Below are positions 29,701 through 40,472 of a stretch of 64,000 bases of DNA, piece after piece. The position numbers were made by a program, and so were the translations under genes. The notes beneath the pieces are model-generated. The model was given only the letters and a program-made list of their open reading frames with translations, had not been told where the DNA came from and ran no database searches. This DNA is from Hymenolepis diminuta (Eukaryota; Platyhelminthes; Cestoda; Cyclophyllidea; Hymenolepididae), in NCBI GenBank assembly GCA_900708905.1, contig CAADRB010000018.1, positions 1,922,327 to 1,986,326 of the forward strand, given 5' to 3'. The stretch's first letter is position 1. Each line of letters opens with the position of its first letter.

Positions 29701-32700
29701 ATTGGCAAGAGGATAATCAACAAAGGCGTCTAAGTTATGATCGAATTTAACCTTAATCTGCAATGATCTGTGATTCCGAAACATTGTGAAAATAACTGTA
29801 CAGCGGAATCTAATTTTGATCGGGGTTGATTCAAACGAAAATTTCGGTAAGGATTGACAATTTTCATCTTGCATTACCAACAGAATTTTCCACGATGTGG
29901 ATAGAATCAGTAATCATAAAGATTTACCTTATTTGAATAAAAACTCAAAGGTTTTTCCACAAGGAAATGACCCAAAACTTGAAGCTACCAGATTAACCTT
30001 AAGATTCACCTACGTTTCCACCACGTCATTTGAACTCCCATATCATATGGACGACTACAACAGTCAGTATCAGTCTATTCATGTCTCGGAATCAATATTA
30101 GGACCAACTGCCAAACGTGTAAGCAAGACGAATAATAGTCAAGAGATCCTGTCAACTATGAATCTGATGACTAAAATCATCAGATTCAATTCAATTGGTC
30201 CATGAATCACGTAAATAGCATTAATTTTCACAGCACATCACGTATGAACTCTGATCTCAAATGAACGAGCATAAAGAGAACTAGACGAGATACTTGGATA
30301 GGTATTAGCAAGAAGTAAAGTTGGAACTTTAGACGAGTGGTTAATAGTAAATTATTCAGAAGACTTAAAAGCATCCGAAAATCGGGCACCTGAAATCCTT
30401 GTTGAAGTTCGAACAGTGATCCTATCAATAGTGAAAAGCATTACCTTTTCCGCCTACAGTTGACAGCTTCACCCTTCACTGTTTTTGTTTGACCGTCCTT
30501 GATGTGGGGATTTTACGCTTTTAGAAAGGGGAATTGACGTCGTTGGCTGGTTTATACAAAGACTTCTACAATGTGATGACACTCAAACTTACATTAAAAG
30601 ACGCATACATTTCTGATAAACTCTAATCTCGTATCGTAAAAATAGAGTAAAGTGACGACGTTTTCTACACACACGAGGGTCCGGAAAATGAACTCAGAGA
30701 TTGACCTCAAACGCATATACGTAAACGCAGACACGTTTACCGCCACCGTGTGCGAATGTAATGGAGAAGGGGAAGCTATTTGCTCGCGTTTTAACAAGCT
30801 CCTAGAGTAAAGGTAAATGAAAGTTTGATAATGGCAAATTAAAAGAAAAAACACTTCCATTAATATGGAAGGCTACTGGAATCGGGTTAGAAAAGTTATG
30901 GGTAATTCAGAAAAACAGTGAAGAGAAAACGACTCAAATAAACGATTAATGTCACAAGTTATTTTCAACATGCACAAGACTTGTTGGTAATGATAATGGT
31001 ACACTGGTGAAATTATTGTATACTTGGCGTCACTAGAGGGCGTCTAATTTAGATTTTTCATCTTTAGAAGTGTGAATATGCGTTATGAACAGACATAAAA
31101 GCGCCAATCAACAGCCATAAACCTCGAACAATAAAGAAAGCTCGATTCCTAACAGGTATTCTACAGCAGCTTATCTCCATTTTTAAGTACCACCGATTGG
31201 ATATGAGCGTCGATACACATCCAGTCAGTAAATTGAAGTGGTCTTCCCAATCGCCTGTAATTTGACTTAATCTTTCAAAGTGAGTGTTAACCCAAAACAC
31301 AATTAAGTTGTTTTCCACAAGCAGGAAAGTTTAAGAAGTAATTTTGAAAAGGATCATCTTACCTAAAGGCCACGCATACTAGTTGAATATACAAAGGAAC
31401 ATAAACTGATAGATAAATTACTGTAAACAGTATCCGATAGTCGTCGAATAGGACGCGAGATGTTTCGAAGGCAATTAAACCGTTATAATTTGGAGAAAGG
31501 TAGAGATTTGAGTACTTTCAATACTGAAATCTTGATAGTCAGATACTTTAATCCTCAGTATGAGGAGAGAAAACTTTGCCCATCATCATTATAACATTAG
31601 CCTTCAAACTCTAGATTACGTATAATCTCTGCACCAGAAGGCCGATTCGAATATTTTCAGTGTAGCTGAACGGAATTTACCGACCCTATTTAATTTGTTA
31701 CTGGCTTTCAATGGTCTTACCTAAGAATGCAATCTCACTTTTACCACCAGCCAACCAAATAGCCAATCAATCTCCATATAAGTTAAAATTTATTATCGTT
31801 TGTAATTTCTTAATAAGGAATTGTCGTTGAATCACAGGGCCTCAGTTTTCTTTCCACTGGATCTGAGCAACTGCAGCCTAAGTATAGCCTCAGTGCACAG
31901 TTAAAAAATATTGCAATAAACTTATATTATTCTGTCACCTGATGGAATAGGTTATTTGATGGATATCACCAACGCTCTAAAATCAGCGTTAAATGTCTGC
32001 ATTCGAGTTTTATCAAAAGTGGAAACAAGGCAAGTTTCATTTAAAAGAGCTTTTCACACAGATTCTCATGGTCTTTGAGACAAATGCGGAAGAGTTTACA
32101 GAGAGATAATTAATTAGAGATGACTCACTCTCCTATTAAGATGAACACTGCCGAACGAAATTGGACATGGCATTAATAATTACATCCAACTTGGAACGCC
32201 TCTATTACCTTAATTTATGCCTGAGAACCCTTGAATCAACAGTTATACAATCCTACAAAAAATCCTATTAACACCATAGCAATCGAAATTTAATATATCA
32301 AACGATCCATAGTAAATACTACTTTCACTTCAATGTATTACCATAATGAAAATTGATAGTTTAGCTTATTAAGAATAAACACTTTTAACCTAACGGATTA
32401 ACAAAGTGCACACCACCTTCCAAGGTTTAGAATGAATTAAACAAATACTTCATGTATGTCATAATAAATTTATGCTAATTTAAATGATACGTGTTAGAAA
32501 CATATTGACATAAGTCTGGAGATTAAATATCTAGGTATGGAGAAGGAAATGTAACAAATAGGCACCAAGGAGCCCTTCCTTTATTTTTGCTCTTTGTATA
32601 GACTTATATAATAGATTAAATTCCTATTTCCATGGATATCTATACAGCATAATTGAAAATTGTCTGCCTATAAAGATCGCCAGATTTATTCAGAAACTAG

Positions 32701-35700
32701 TTATTCGAGAGCATAGATGATTATTACAAAAATTTATGTTTAAATCAATGCAAAGACCTCAAAATTGCCGTGCAAAATTCAGGCCCACGGGTTCTATAAC
32801 GAAACTACACAATTTGAACTTCAAATAAAACCACATGCTTCATCTTCATAACAGTTAATCCTCAATTATAATGTTCTTTTACCTAAGGGACCACCGGTGT
32901 ATAATCACAGACGTAAACAAACCCCATAGTAGTTTACGATATTTGAGTTCTTAATAAACATTTGTTTGCGTCCCGATGACCTAAACAGACCGCAGATTTA
33001 AAGGGCATATACATACCTGCACTAATTCTAGAAAAAAAAATTATATTTTATAGTTTTGCGAAAATCCTCCTCCACATCTGGAGAGGACACATCTCCGCGT
33101 GACTAGAGGTTATGATATGCAAGAGAAGGGGAGGGTAGTGACGAGTTAAAATATGGGTGCATTATTCTCATCCAGTGATTAAAAATGAAACAAGGGAGAG
33201 CAAGAAGTAGGGATTCCTAATAGGATATCCATACGAGAGTCTGTCTTCTCTAACGAAGAGATCTCTTCGTGATTCTTTGATAAACTGTCGTGTAGCCGTT
33301 TCTTATTAGGCCATCATATAGTGACCTAGTTAAGGCAAGAGCAATAAACTATTGACACGAAATTTTGCTTTTCAGTAAGTCCCTATTGTTCTAAATAGTA
33401 GTTTTCAAGTTTTGAGGAAGAAGATGAAACTTGTATTTAATCATTAGGCAAAATTCAGTCATTTTCCTTCGGCTATCCATTTTTCAGAGTGGCTTTATTC
33501 AACCAATAAATACTTGAGGCTCTGTATTTCCTCCAGTGAACTTAAATTAAGTTATTGGAAAGCCGCAAGCCGGTACTTCTTTCAAAAAGGACAAATATTT
33601 ATCTTTACCGCTTAGTTAATGTACAACAAATGAGTATAGTCATGGAAGTAAAATCTCAGGGTTTAAAAAGGATTGATTAAAGTGCTAAATCGGTGCCCTA
33701 GGTGTTGTTGCTAATCATCACAGTGTCATTTTGCTATCACCAACTTCCACTGTCAGCGAGTAACAAATCACATTGCCCATTAAAATGACAAGCTAATCAC
33801 AATGGTGAAATCACACCAATTTCCAATTGTAATGAAATGGAAAAATGAAAAACAAAATAGGTCTCTGAGCAGAAGTTGAACCAGTATTAAGAAGCGTTAG
33901 TTGCCGTGCACGCACTTGGTAGTACTACAGTGTTAGTACTACTAAGAGCCCGTACTCTTCGGCATCCATTAAATCCGCTCGAGTCAGATAATTAAGAGTA
34001 GAGATTCTTTGGAATGAGACGGAACTTTAGAGCTTCCATTATGCCATCTCCTCTCAAATATTAACGTCGAAACCTACTTTCAATATATTCGTTTATGAAC
34101 TCTGAAGTCATCATCAGTGGACGAAATGGCCAATCCCACCTTTTGATTCGACTAATAGAGGGGTGACAGAATTTGATTTTCTCACCAGGGAGTCTCCATG
34201 ATTCAATCTTTCCCTCCAAGACATGTATTGGAAAACGCCTTACAAAATGGACTTGGAGACTATTTTAATAAGCTTTGAAATTGAAGGTTGAGATAAGAAA
34301 CGCGGTTAAGGAATACGGTAGATTAAACTATAAACTTTTTAATCGGACATACTTACCGTCCAGATAAACGTCTAGACAGAGAGCAAAGGCTTACAACTAG
34401 AATTTAACAACAATAGATTGAACTACTCGAAAATCTTTAACAAAAACCAGATATGTAAATCAGTATCATGACAAAGACACTTCAACTAAGGATAATTTAA
34501 TGTGAGTTCTTCAATCTTTTTTCCCACTATTAGCATTGAGAAAGTTCGCTTCAATGAGTGTTGGGACAAGAAACGCGTTAGAACATACGTATTTCGCATC
34601 CCATTCCAGGAAAGGAATTTTCAGATATAAGCCCAAGTAGTCGGCGTTCACTCACTTTCAGTAGTTAAGAGAAATTCAGAAAAGAAAATAACCACAAAAC
34701 CTACCAACATTATCAAAATCAACGAGAATTAGAGAAGAATGCTCTGAATAACTGTTTGAATTTTACCAATACCAAACCCATATATTCCAAGCCCACCCTA
34801 ACAATCATCCTGGACAAAAACAAGTGTTATAACCAAATTCACCTTCAAAATAGCCACAAATCCCAGAACCCAACAATAGTACATAACTATTTTAATGATA
34901 AGCCTTGCCCAAAAATTGTTAAAATACTTTTTTTGGCAAAAAATATTCATTTTCATCCAATGGTAAGGCATCCAGAAGTCTCTAATAATAACATCCACCC
35001 ATTTCTCTACAAATCAGGATTCGCTAATACCATTGACGATGCCGATTACTAGACGAACGAAAAAATTGATCTCAACTTCATTTCAGAGATGTGACGGTCA
35101 AATGCGTTATCCTGAAACCATAAAGGCTCTAACAAAAAAAAATCAACGAATAGTTGAAAAAGGAAACTTGGCATGAAAGAAATGAAAATTGGATGAAAGA
35201 GGATAGCGAAACTTGAGCTACGTAAATAAGAGTTCATTTTCATTATGACAGAGAACAAACGTTAACGACATTAACATAAGCCTTTAGTAAACAAATATCA
35301 CTTAATCAAACAATACAACAAGTCAATACAGTCAGACGTAATTATAATTGAATGGAAAGAGATATACATAGTGGCTATTTTGACAAGGACAAACGTCGGC
35401 ACAAATGTGCGAAGATAATACGGGCGTCATTTTCATCACAATCTACTAATACGATAAAGCGACGATGTCAGAAGTAATAAGAGTTGAACAGCGCAAATAG
35501 AAACACACATTGATTATTTTGACAAAGGCAAACATCTAGACAGATTGCTCATACACTTACGATCTATAATACTAATGTCCACTTATTTATCAAGCTAGAA
35601 TACATTATACTATTCGAACATGTGAACGCATAGCTATAATGATATAATGTGGGTAAAGGGTGGGGATTACTCGATCCTCGGAATTCGAGATTTTTACTTT

Positions 35701-38700
35701 TTCACTACCCAACTCAGAAAAATATGTACTACTACTTTTTCAAATATACTTTGAAGAGGTACATAGAACCTAGTGTCAACCTTGAGGAAGACACTTTTAT
35801 AAATAACGTTTTAATCACCCCTGTCTTTCATCAGACTTAGAGCAATCAAAATTTGGAGTTTGAAGTTCTTGTCGATTTTACATTTGCTGGATAGTGATGC
35901 CATTGATAATGCAAAAGCACAGCTTTCTTATCTGCGGACGTTCGCATACAATTTGCAGCCTCACACTTCACTGTTTTCGGTCAAATTCCATTGAGGTAGA
36001 GTGATACAATTGTAAATATGGGATTCCGTATTCTTTCAGTCACGATAGACGGATCATGCCAAGAACTACCTTGACATCTTAATTCATTTTCTTTTACCAT
36101 TATTTTGTGCAAGCTTTCTTTTCAGTTCCAGTTGGCACCTGATGACCCAAAATAGATTTCATGATAAAGGAGCTTGGGAGACGTTCTTTAGAATTCACTT
36201 ACTCATTCATAGTAGCTACCAGAAAACTTCGGATAAAAAACTATCACTTGATAAACAATACAGCAAAGTGGTACAGTGAGAAGTAATGAACAACAATGGA
36301 GACTAGACAGGCACACAATTTACTAATTGGAGAAATATCGTCTAGACAGAGACGAAGAGCTCACACTTACGGGCATCATTTTCATCCACAACTGCGCCAC
36401 TACGAATAGGCGTTGAAGGAAATGCAATGGTAGCGGGAGAAGATGTGCAGGAGGCTTGGAGACTTGACAGAGGGAGTCGTAGACTGGCATTCCGAGAGAC
36501 TCCGTCCTTGTCTCCTGTGGGTGTTTCACCGCCTTGTTGTAGGGGAGGGAAGAGGTATTCAGGGAGATCCAATGTCATTGTCTGATTTACTTGCTCAAAT
36601 TGCTCTTTCGTAACTTCTGAAGAAGGTAAAGATGAGAAATTAACTTAGACAAAATATGCCAAAGTAGACTGATTGACTTATGAGGTAGAACAAATTCAGA
36701 GTCTATTGATATAAACCGACAAGAAATACAAATATATAACCATCAAAATTATTTATACAGAGTTTCCAGTTTGAGACAAGGATATGGAAAAATAAGACCA
36801 ATAAATACGATGAGTTACAGTAAATGTAAAAATAAATCACAATGTAAATACAACCGGTTTATCAGAAGGTATGCGCTCAAAACCGGTTAGCAATCGTCCA
36901 TTAAATAATTTGACTATTCAATTATTAGCACCACTAATAGTACACAAATAAAAAAAGGAATAGAGCGTTCAAGCTTTTACATTATGAGTCATGTAGTATT
37001 CAAATACTTTCATTGCTTTTTTTATTCCCTGCCATTTTTTCCTACTTTAGAGAGGCAACCATGAAGAACAATCCATAATTAAAGATTACTTTACCCCCAC
37101 ACTTTTCCTTAGAAACTTCTTAACAAGAAGCCTTAAGGATGAAATATAGAGAACCTTATTCAGTGTAACCTTGGGATCGAATACTAGTGAAGGTGTAAAA
37201 AAGATGAGAATCATATTTCCATCTTGAGATATGTGGGTAGATATGTGAAAGTCGAGTTATTTAAAAATAATTTATCGCAATAGCTAGTAGAAATCTATAT
37301 GAGGTTAGAGGTGAGTACATGGTGTCTTACCTCTTGCCAAATTAAGTGAAAGAAATAACCTTAATTGAACAATAATCCAAGTTATCGGTGAAACACTGCG
37401 AAGTCTGAAAACGGTTATTCAAGTGCAGAGTGGCGGATCATTATAGATGTACATGCTCAGATTAATACAAAGTCCGCCAAAACTGTCACGCAAAAATCAA
37501 TTCTACAAGTCTTGTTTAATAGAGCCTTGAGTATTTAAGGCAAATGCAGACGAACAATTACTTAAAATTCGAATCTCTAATAAAACCTCATGTTACATAT
37601 GTTCTTTTCAAGTTCCTTTTATTAAAAAATAACAATTTTAAAATGAAGTGATATCTCACTCACTCTAAAAACAAGGTCTGATCATTTATTAACGAAACTT
37701 AATAATGGGAAAATATTTTCATCTTTAATGAAAACTAAAACATTATCATTAAGAAGGAAAGAGTATTTTCCATCTTGGAATATGAGAATGGAAGTAGGAA
37801 AGGGATTTTTCTGTACAAAAAGAAAGAGTTTCCAAGACCACTAGTTAACTGACTGCACGGATTAATATCATTCCATAGCGGAAACAGAAGCTTGCACAGA
37901 CAAGTTAAACCAAAATCCTCTATTTCATTTCTCAAAAGACGCTAAGCAATTTCCTATAATTTTCTTCCGAAATAGGGGAAGTGATATTTTGACAAAAAAT
38001 TGCGTAAAGACCCAAAAAAGACCATCTGTTCGCTTGATATGTGGATGACTCATCCTATCAAAAATTTAACTCCTTTAGCGCGCTTAAGTCATAACAATTA
38101 GCTAGAGTCGGATATTAACAAGCGAAATTGGAAACAATGATACAAAAAGAAAACAATTTGTGAGGCGGAGAACTAAGGGAGGTAACAATGTAAGGTAACT
38201 AAGAGAGCATAAGAGTGCAAAACAGTAGATAAACGGAAATCGAAAAGTACTACTTCCCTTCTCCCTCCCTATACCTATAAGAAGTAAAAACGGATACAGT
38301 CGAGAAAAGAGTGGATATGAATAAGCAGTATATAAAAATGAACGATGGAAGCTCTGTGATTATTTGGAAATGTTCAGAGAAAAGTTTTATAATCTAGGGG
38401 GGAGCATTTTGTAGCGAACTGATAAACAGTTCATGGGAAAGACCTTGGTGTGATAGCTCGAGTTGATAACAATAACAATTTACGGGACAAATAAACTTAG
38501 AATTTTTTGGAGCAATAAAAAAGGGTTGTTTTTACTAACTTTATAAAATAAAATGGATAATAAATAAAGATATAAGATAGTTCATTGGCAAAAGTATTTT
38601 ACAACTAATTTTGGAATAGAAGTATTATCTTGGAAATATTCTGATGAAGACTTGTATTCGATAATTTCTCTATTAACCATTTATAACAAATGGCAAGTTC

Positions 38701-40472
38701 ATTCAATGGAAAAATCAAACTTAGAGCTTCTGACGCGAAACTCTACATACATAAAGATAATTAAAGTACGACTTGAGTAGATTTAATAGAAGTTATCTTG
38801 GAATCTCTAATGGGAAACACGAATTCTATCAACCTCCTTGTTGAGCAGATATAACCAGTGCAGTTGGCTATCTAAATCAGAGCAGAGATGTCATGGCCAG
38901 TGGCTTGGCAGACATGCGCATTGACCACTGCACCACCGGCGCATAAAGATGGATGCTCTTTCTATTATTGTTGTTAAATAAACCAAATATTGATTTGATT
39001 TCACATGATTTCATATACCTTAATGAAATACTGAATAGAAAGTAGCAATTTCAATCCCTACTTGACTAAGTAATAAAAGAACTGCAACGTTTAGATATAA
39101 GAAAAACCGTCATTGGAATAAAATAGTACTAATTCCCCTGACTATCATTTTCAAAGATCGGTGTCAGAAATCTACTATTCTCAAAACTAGATATCGATTT
39201 TCTATATAATTTCCCACAGTTATTAGAATTACAGATTAAACATGGCTTCCGAATAACTAACATTAACAAAATTGTAAGAAAAATGAAAGTCATATTCGGG
39301 CACTGAGGTCGCCAAATTTCATAAACAATATATTTTTTTAAAAATTTCATAATATGAAATCGAATAAAGGTACTACATATTTACAATTTCGAGGGTTTAA
39401 CACGTACCATCTTGTAGAATATCAAATCCATGTTTTCTGCTTTCATTAATTAACATTTGGCGAAACATATGAAGTGAGTATTGTCCTACAAAAGCGACGG
39501 AAAAAAATATATAGATAACAAGGAATAAATTATAAGATCTGTTTCCGGTGGAGATATCTTACTTGGAACATTCTTTGGATAGCGAAATTCATATTTGAAT
39601 TTTTCTATTCTCGAAATGCTTGTACCAGTTTCTTGTGTGAAGTAATCAATAAGGTCCTGGCCAAAAACCTCCGTCGAAGCGAAACCTACAATGAGTATTT
39701 CCATGACTTTCGAGGCCTTTTCAACCTAATTAAGAAGCAGCAGGCGGGATGAATAAGAAAAGAGGAACGATACAAGAAAAATTAATAAAAACACACGCTT
39801 TCTGCACTAATTGTCATGTTAGGGAAGATTGAACCAGCTACTGATTTCGCAACGGCCTCAACAGACATTGCGTTAACTTCAGTGTGGTAAATCATACGAA
39901 ACCATGTTCCGAACAACAGGGTTAGCAGCTGTTGTACAGTTTTTGGCTGTGAGGTTATTATTCTATAAGAAAAAATTGTTTATGATACACAATTGGCAAA
40001 TAAAATAGTGACACAAAAGTTCCTGAGAAAACGTACGATTTCATGCGGGCACTTCGAGCATCAAGATCAATGATATCAAGCGCATCAAGCAATGCCATTT
40101 CTGATTCTTTACCAAGCAAACCTCCATCAATGTTGAGTAGAAAGCGTTTTGCGAGATTGGCAAGTGTATAAAAGTTATAATCCATCCAGTTTACAGGGAC
40201 TCCTGCCTCTAAGTCTGAAATGATTCTTTTAATTGATTGGATATTCCCGGGACGTCGAAAAAGGTCAGTTACTGTTACACCCTCGCGAGCTATATATACA
40301 AGAAGACTCTACAAAATGATTATAATCAAACTAAACGTACCTTTAACTGAGACGCTAAGTTCTCCGATTTAAACGCATCGGTAAATTTTACATTAAAATA
40401 TACTTTGGTTGGCCTTCTTGCTAACTTATCTTTCCGGCGAACGCAAGATTTAATGCGAGGTAAAAGAGGCAT
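2502..40472 (-). CDS. RhoGAP-domain protein, 9 exons seen, incomplete at C-terminus
   Basis: A GTPase-activating protein for Rho-family GTPases, by domain. Exons read 40472-40341, 40308-40037, 39962-39797, 39725-39563, 39485-39408, 36616-36371, 24867-24623, 17878-17722 and 2779-2502. All junctions are GT-AG and phases agree throughout, giving at least 579 residues. The GAP domain fills about residues 22-225. It has the arginine-finger motif LFRRPGN (Arg62), the KRFLLNIDGGLL helix (family form: LLKxFLRELPEPLL) and NAMSVEAVAKSVAGSIF (family form: NKMTxxNLAxVFxP). After residue 270 the protein is Ser/Pro/Gln-rich, low in complexity and not recognised. I start at the ATG at 40472 because no upstream exon is evident, but an N-terminal extension is possible. 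Weak similarity to ARHGAP19/20-type domains does not justify a gene name. The gene continues past the left edge. Seen: exons, phases, motifs. Inferred: GAP activity. Confidence 0.85.
5030..5215 (+). repeat. SINE-like (tRNA-derived?) repeat copy
   Basis: It shares a block with the copy at 15.2 kb: a gt(c/g)-gagtcagag-type segment, then a pol III box B-like ATCACGAGATCAATACC, then a GGTG/GTAAAC-type middle and a TTTCTCA tract. It is decayed and the ends are approximate. Confidence 0.5.
6060..6260 (+). repeat. Dispersed repeat family 3, copy 1
   Basis: GTGATTGGC, ATCATTGG, a run to CAATCGATAAATGACGATTG and GTCATGATCATGATGCGG occur in the same order as at 58.3 kb. It is old and diverged. Confidence 0.4.
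7800..7950 (+). repeat. Dispersed repeat family 2, fragment
   Basis: TTTCAAATAAACCTTCATATTATGTGCGTTCTTTTCAAGTCCCC and the preceding ATCAAAACAGCCAAACACAAC block match copies at 37.5 and 32.8 kb. The nature of the element is unknown. Confidence 0.4.
8985..9165 (-). repeat. SINE-like repeat copy
   Basis: On the minus strand it reads GTGAGGTCATGAGTTAGATGT (box B-like), then ATGATCAACCG, and ends with CCAAGATGAGCGTTGAAAAACG. The same order and tail occur in the copies at 21.4 and 11.4 kb. Confidence 0.5.
10320..10730 (+). repeat. Diverged third copy of the inverted-repeat sequence
   Basis: Blocks such as AAATGATGAAGGGAAAAGGATC, GAACAATGTCAAAGTACCAGA, ATTTCATGACTCGTCCC and AGATGAGATGGCGAAAAATG follow the order of the 24.1-24.5 kb arm in the same orientation, with many substitutions. 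Confidence 0.5.
11375..11630 (-). repeat. SINE-like repeat copy with a clear box B
   Basis: The minus strand has TGGTTAGTGG (box A-like) followed by TTATGGGTTCGATGTTC, which fits the tRNA/pol III box B consensus GGTTCGANNCC. Next come CGCACTGGTTAAG, GGGTGGTAGAATTTGAATTTC and a tail like the other copies. It is the best-preserved 5' half of the family in this window. Confidence 0.55.
12900..13140 (+). repeat. Dispersed repeat family 2, fragment
   Basis: AAGTTATCGGCGGAACCCTGCCAAGTTCAGAAACG and the following bases align with 37.37-37.50 kb (AAGTTATCGGTGAAACACTGCGAAGTCTGAAAACG). The two copies overlap only in the 5' half. Confidence 0.45.
15165..15345 (+). repeat. SINE-like repeat copy
   Basis: It aligns with the 5.0-kb copy: GACTGCCAAGTCATAGACCACC, CAGATCAATGC, GTGGTGTAAATGG and GTTTTTCAT follow in the same order. 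It is decayed. Confidence 0.5.
17722..17878 (-). CDS. RhoGAP-protein exon 8
   Basis: A short 157-bp exon with acceptor TTTGTAG and donor GTAAGC, phase 0 in and phase 1 out, matching both neighbours. It encodes a Gly-rich start, a basic VVRKKQLERL segment and a Ser/Pro/Leu tail. It was found by splice signals and local GC richness, since the frame is too short to stand out as an ORF. No domain is recognised. Confidence 0.7.
20245..20677 (+). repeat. Left arm of a 433-bp inverted repeat
   Basis: It is almost identical to the reverse complement of 24075-24507 over its whole length, with only a few substitutions near the inner-facing end (20660s). The spacer is 3.4 kb. No open frame and no obvious target-site duplication are seen. 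Confidence 0.85.
21356..21562 (-). repeat. SINE-like repeat copy
   Basis: The minus strand has GGTAACGATGTGGTAAACG (box A-like), CCCGTCTGCGAAGTCAGACG, CACAGGCTCAATTTC (box B-like), CGCACTGGTTAATTTGG and the tail AAGATGAGCGTTAGAGAACG. This is the most complete copy and is useful as a family seed. Confidence 0.6.
22985..23100 (-). repeat. SINE-like repeat fragment
   Basis: The minus strand carries GAATGACCGACTGCGCTGGTTAATGACTCGAATAAAAG, matching only the middle block of the family. The 5' and 3' parts are lost. Confidence 0.35.
24075..24507 (-). repeat. Right arm of a 433-bp inverted repeat
   Basis: The reverse complement of the left arm. It ends about 115 bp from the donor of RhoGAP exon 7. 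Both arms lie in intron 7, so the intron RNA could fold into a long hairpin. Confidence 0.85.
24623..24867 (-). CDS. RhoGAP-protein exon 7
   Basis: Acceptor CTATAG and donor GTAAGT bound an 81-codon frame that joins in phase to exon 6 (C plus CA gives Pro). The peptide is rich in His, Arg, Gln and Gly, with RIDRVQQYSEKR near its start and DSLSEMADLSDG near its end. The base composition is more GC-rich than the surrounding intron, which supports coding. An open frame on the opposite strand across the same bases is a shadow. Confidence 0.75.
25075..26025 (+). pseudogene. Mariner-family transposase relic
   Basis: Pieces of a Tc1/mariner DD34D transposase lie in order but in shifting frames. Seen are WIDSVANG-like and FQQDSAQSHKALKTQD (25734 on), the catalytic QQD; then SSDPNSLKHYV with the third Asp at 25850; then EKEINKHHHKTKSSL and a degraded C-terminus. 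The two Asp codons are 107 bp apart, close to the 105 expected for a 34-residue spacing but out of frame, so there is at least one indel. Stops also interrupt it. The 5' part (25075-25260) is only a weak match. It is antisense to the host RhoGAP gene. Inactive. Confidence 0.75.
26030..26056. repeat. TA dinucleotide microsatellite
   Basis: An uninterrupted run of about 13 TA units lies directly after the mariner relic. Confidence 0.9.
32735..32865 (+). repeat. Dispersed repeat family 2, fragment
   Basis: AAAATTGCCGTGCAAAATTCAGG through TTCAAATAAAACCACATGCTTC matches the 3' half of the 37.5-kb copy in the same order. Confidence 0.35.
35330..35575 (-). repeat. Two decayed copies of the RhoGAP exon 6 end and following intron
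   Basis: On the plus strand, ATACGGGCGTCATTTTCATCACAA (35425) resembles the exon 6 3' end and donor region at 36370 (TTACGGGCATCATTTTCATCCACAA). Flanking blocks (AACATCTAGACAGA...CACTTAC at 35531; GTAATNA..GAATGGA) also align with 36270-36370. A weaker echo is at 34360-34400. Neither copy keeps an open exon. Confidence 0.45.
36371..36616 (-). CDS. RhoGAP-protein exon 6
   Basis: The acceptor TTCTTCAG and donor GTAAGT flank an open frame that continues the phase of exon 5, 2.8 kb away (GAT-G joined to AA). It encodes a charged stretch, then MTLDLPEYLFPPL, then a Ser/Pro-rich tail ending VVDENDA. No domain is recognised. The inclusion rests on the splice sites and matching phase. Confidence 0.75.
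37370..37640 (+). repeat. Dispersed repeat family 2, longest copy
   Basis: It spans both the 5' block shared with 12.9 kb and the 3' block shared with 7.8 and 32.8 kb, so it links the fragments into one family. No coding capacity is seen. Confidence 0.45.
38790..38945 (-). repeat. SINE-like repeat copy with a box A
   Basis: The minus strand begins GCCGGTGGTGCAGTGGTCAATGCGC, a good match to a tRNA-like box A (TRGYNNARNGG). It continues with ATGTCTGCCAAGCCACTGG and CAACTGCACTGGTTATAT, shared with the other copies. It is not a tRNA gene: no cloverleaf can be drawn and it carries the family tail. Confidence 0.5.

Larger units (their letters stand above)
24868..36370 (-). other. Intron 6 of the RhoGAP gene, 11.5 kb
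   Basis: It holds an antisense mariner transposase relic with an adjacent TA microsatellite at its right end, a repeat-family fragment at 32.7-32.9 kb, and partial copies of the exon 6 3' region at 35.3-35.6 kb. Several frames of 60-102 codons here look random. Confidence 0.6.
36617..39407 (-). other. Intron 5 of the RhoGAP gene, 2.8 kb
   Basis: It contains a dispersed-repeat copy at about 37.37-37.64 kb and a SINE-like copy at 38.79-38.95 kb. No exon is seen. Confidence 0.6.

Noticed and set aside
29897..30205. Plus-strand frame of 102 codons in RhoGAP intron 6
   Set aside because: No recognisable domain and no support from neighbours. It is compatible with chance in AT-rich DNA.
34756..35052. 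Plus-strand frame of 98 codons rich in Asn, Lys and His
   Set aside because: The composition mirrors the local base content, and no homology is recognised.
38900..38945. tRNA gene on the minus strand
   Set aside because: Box A is good but there is no cloverleaf or acceptor stem, and the sequence continues as the SINE-like repeat.
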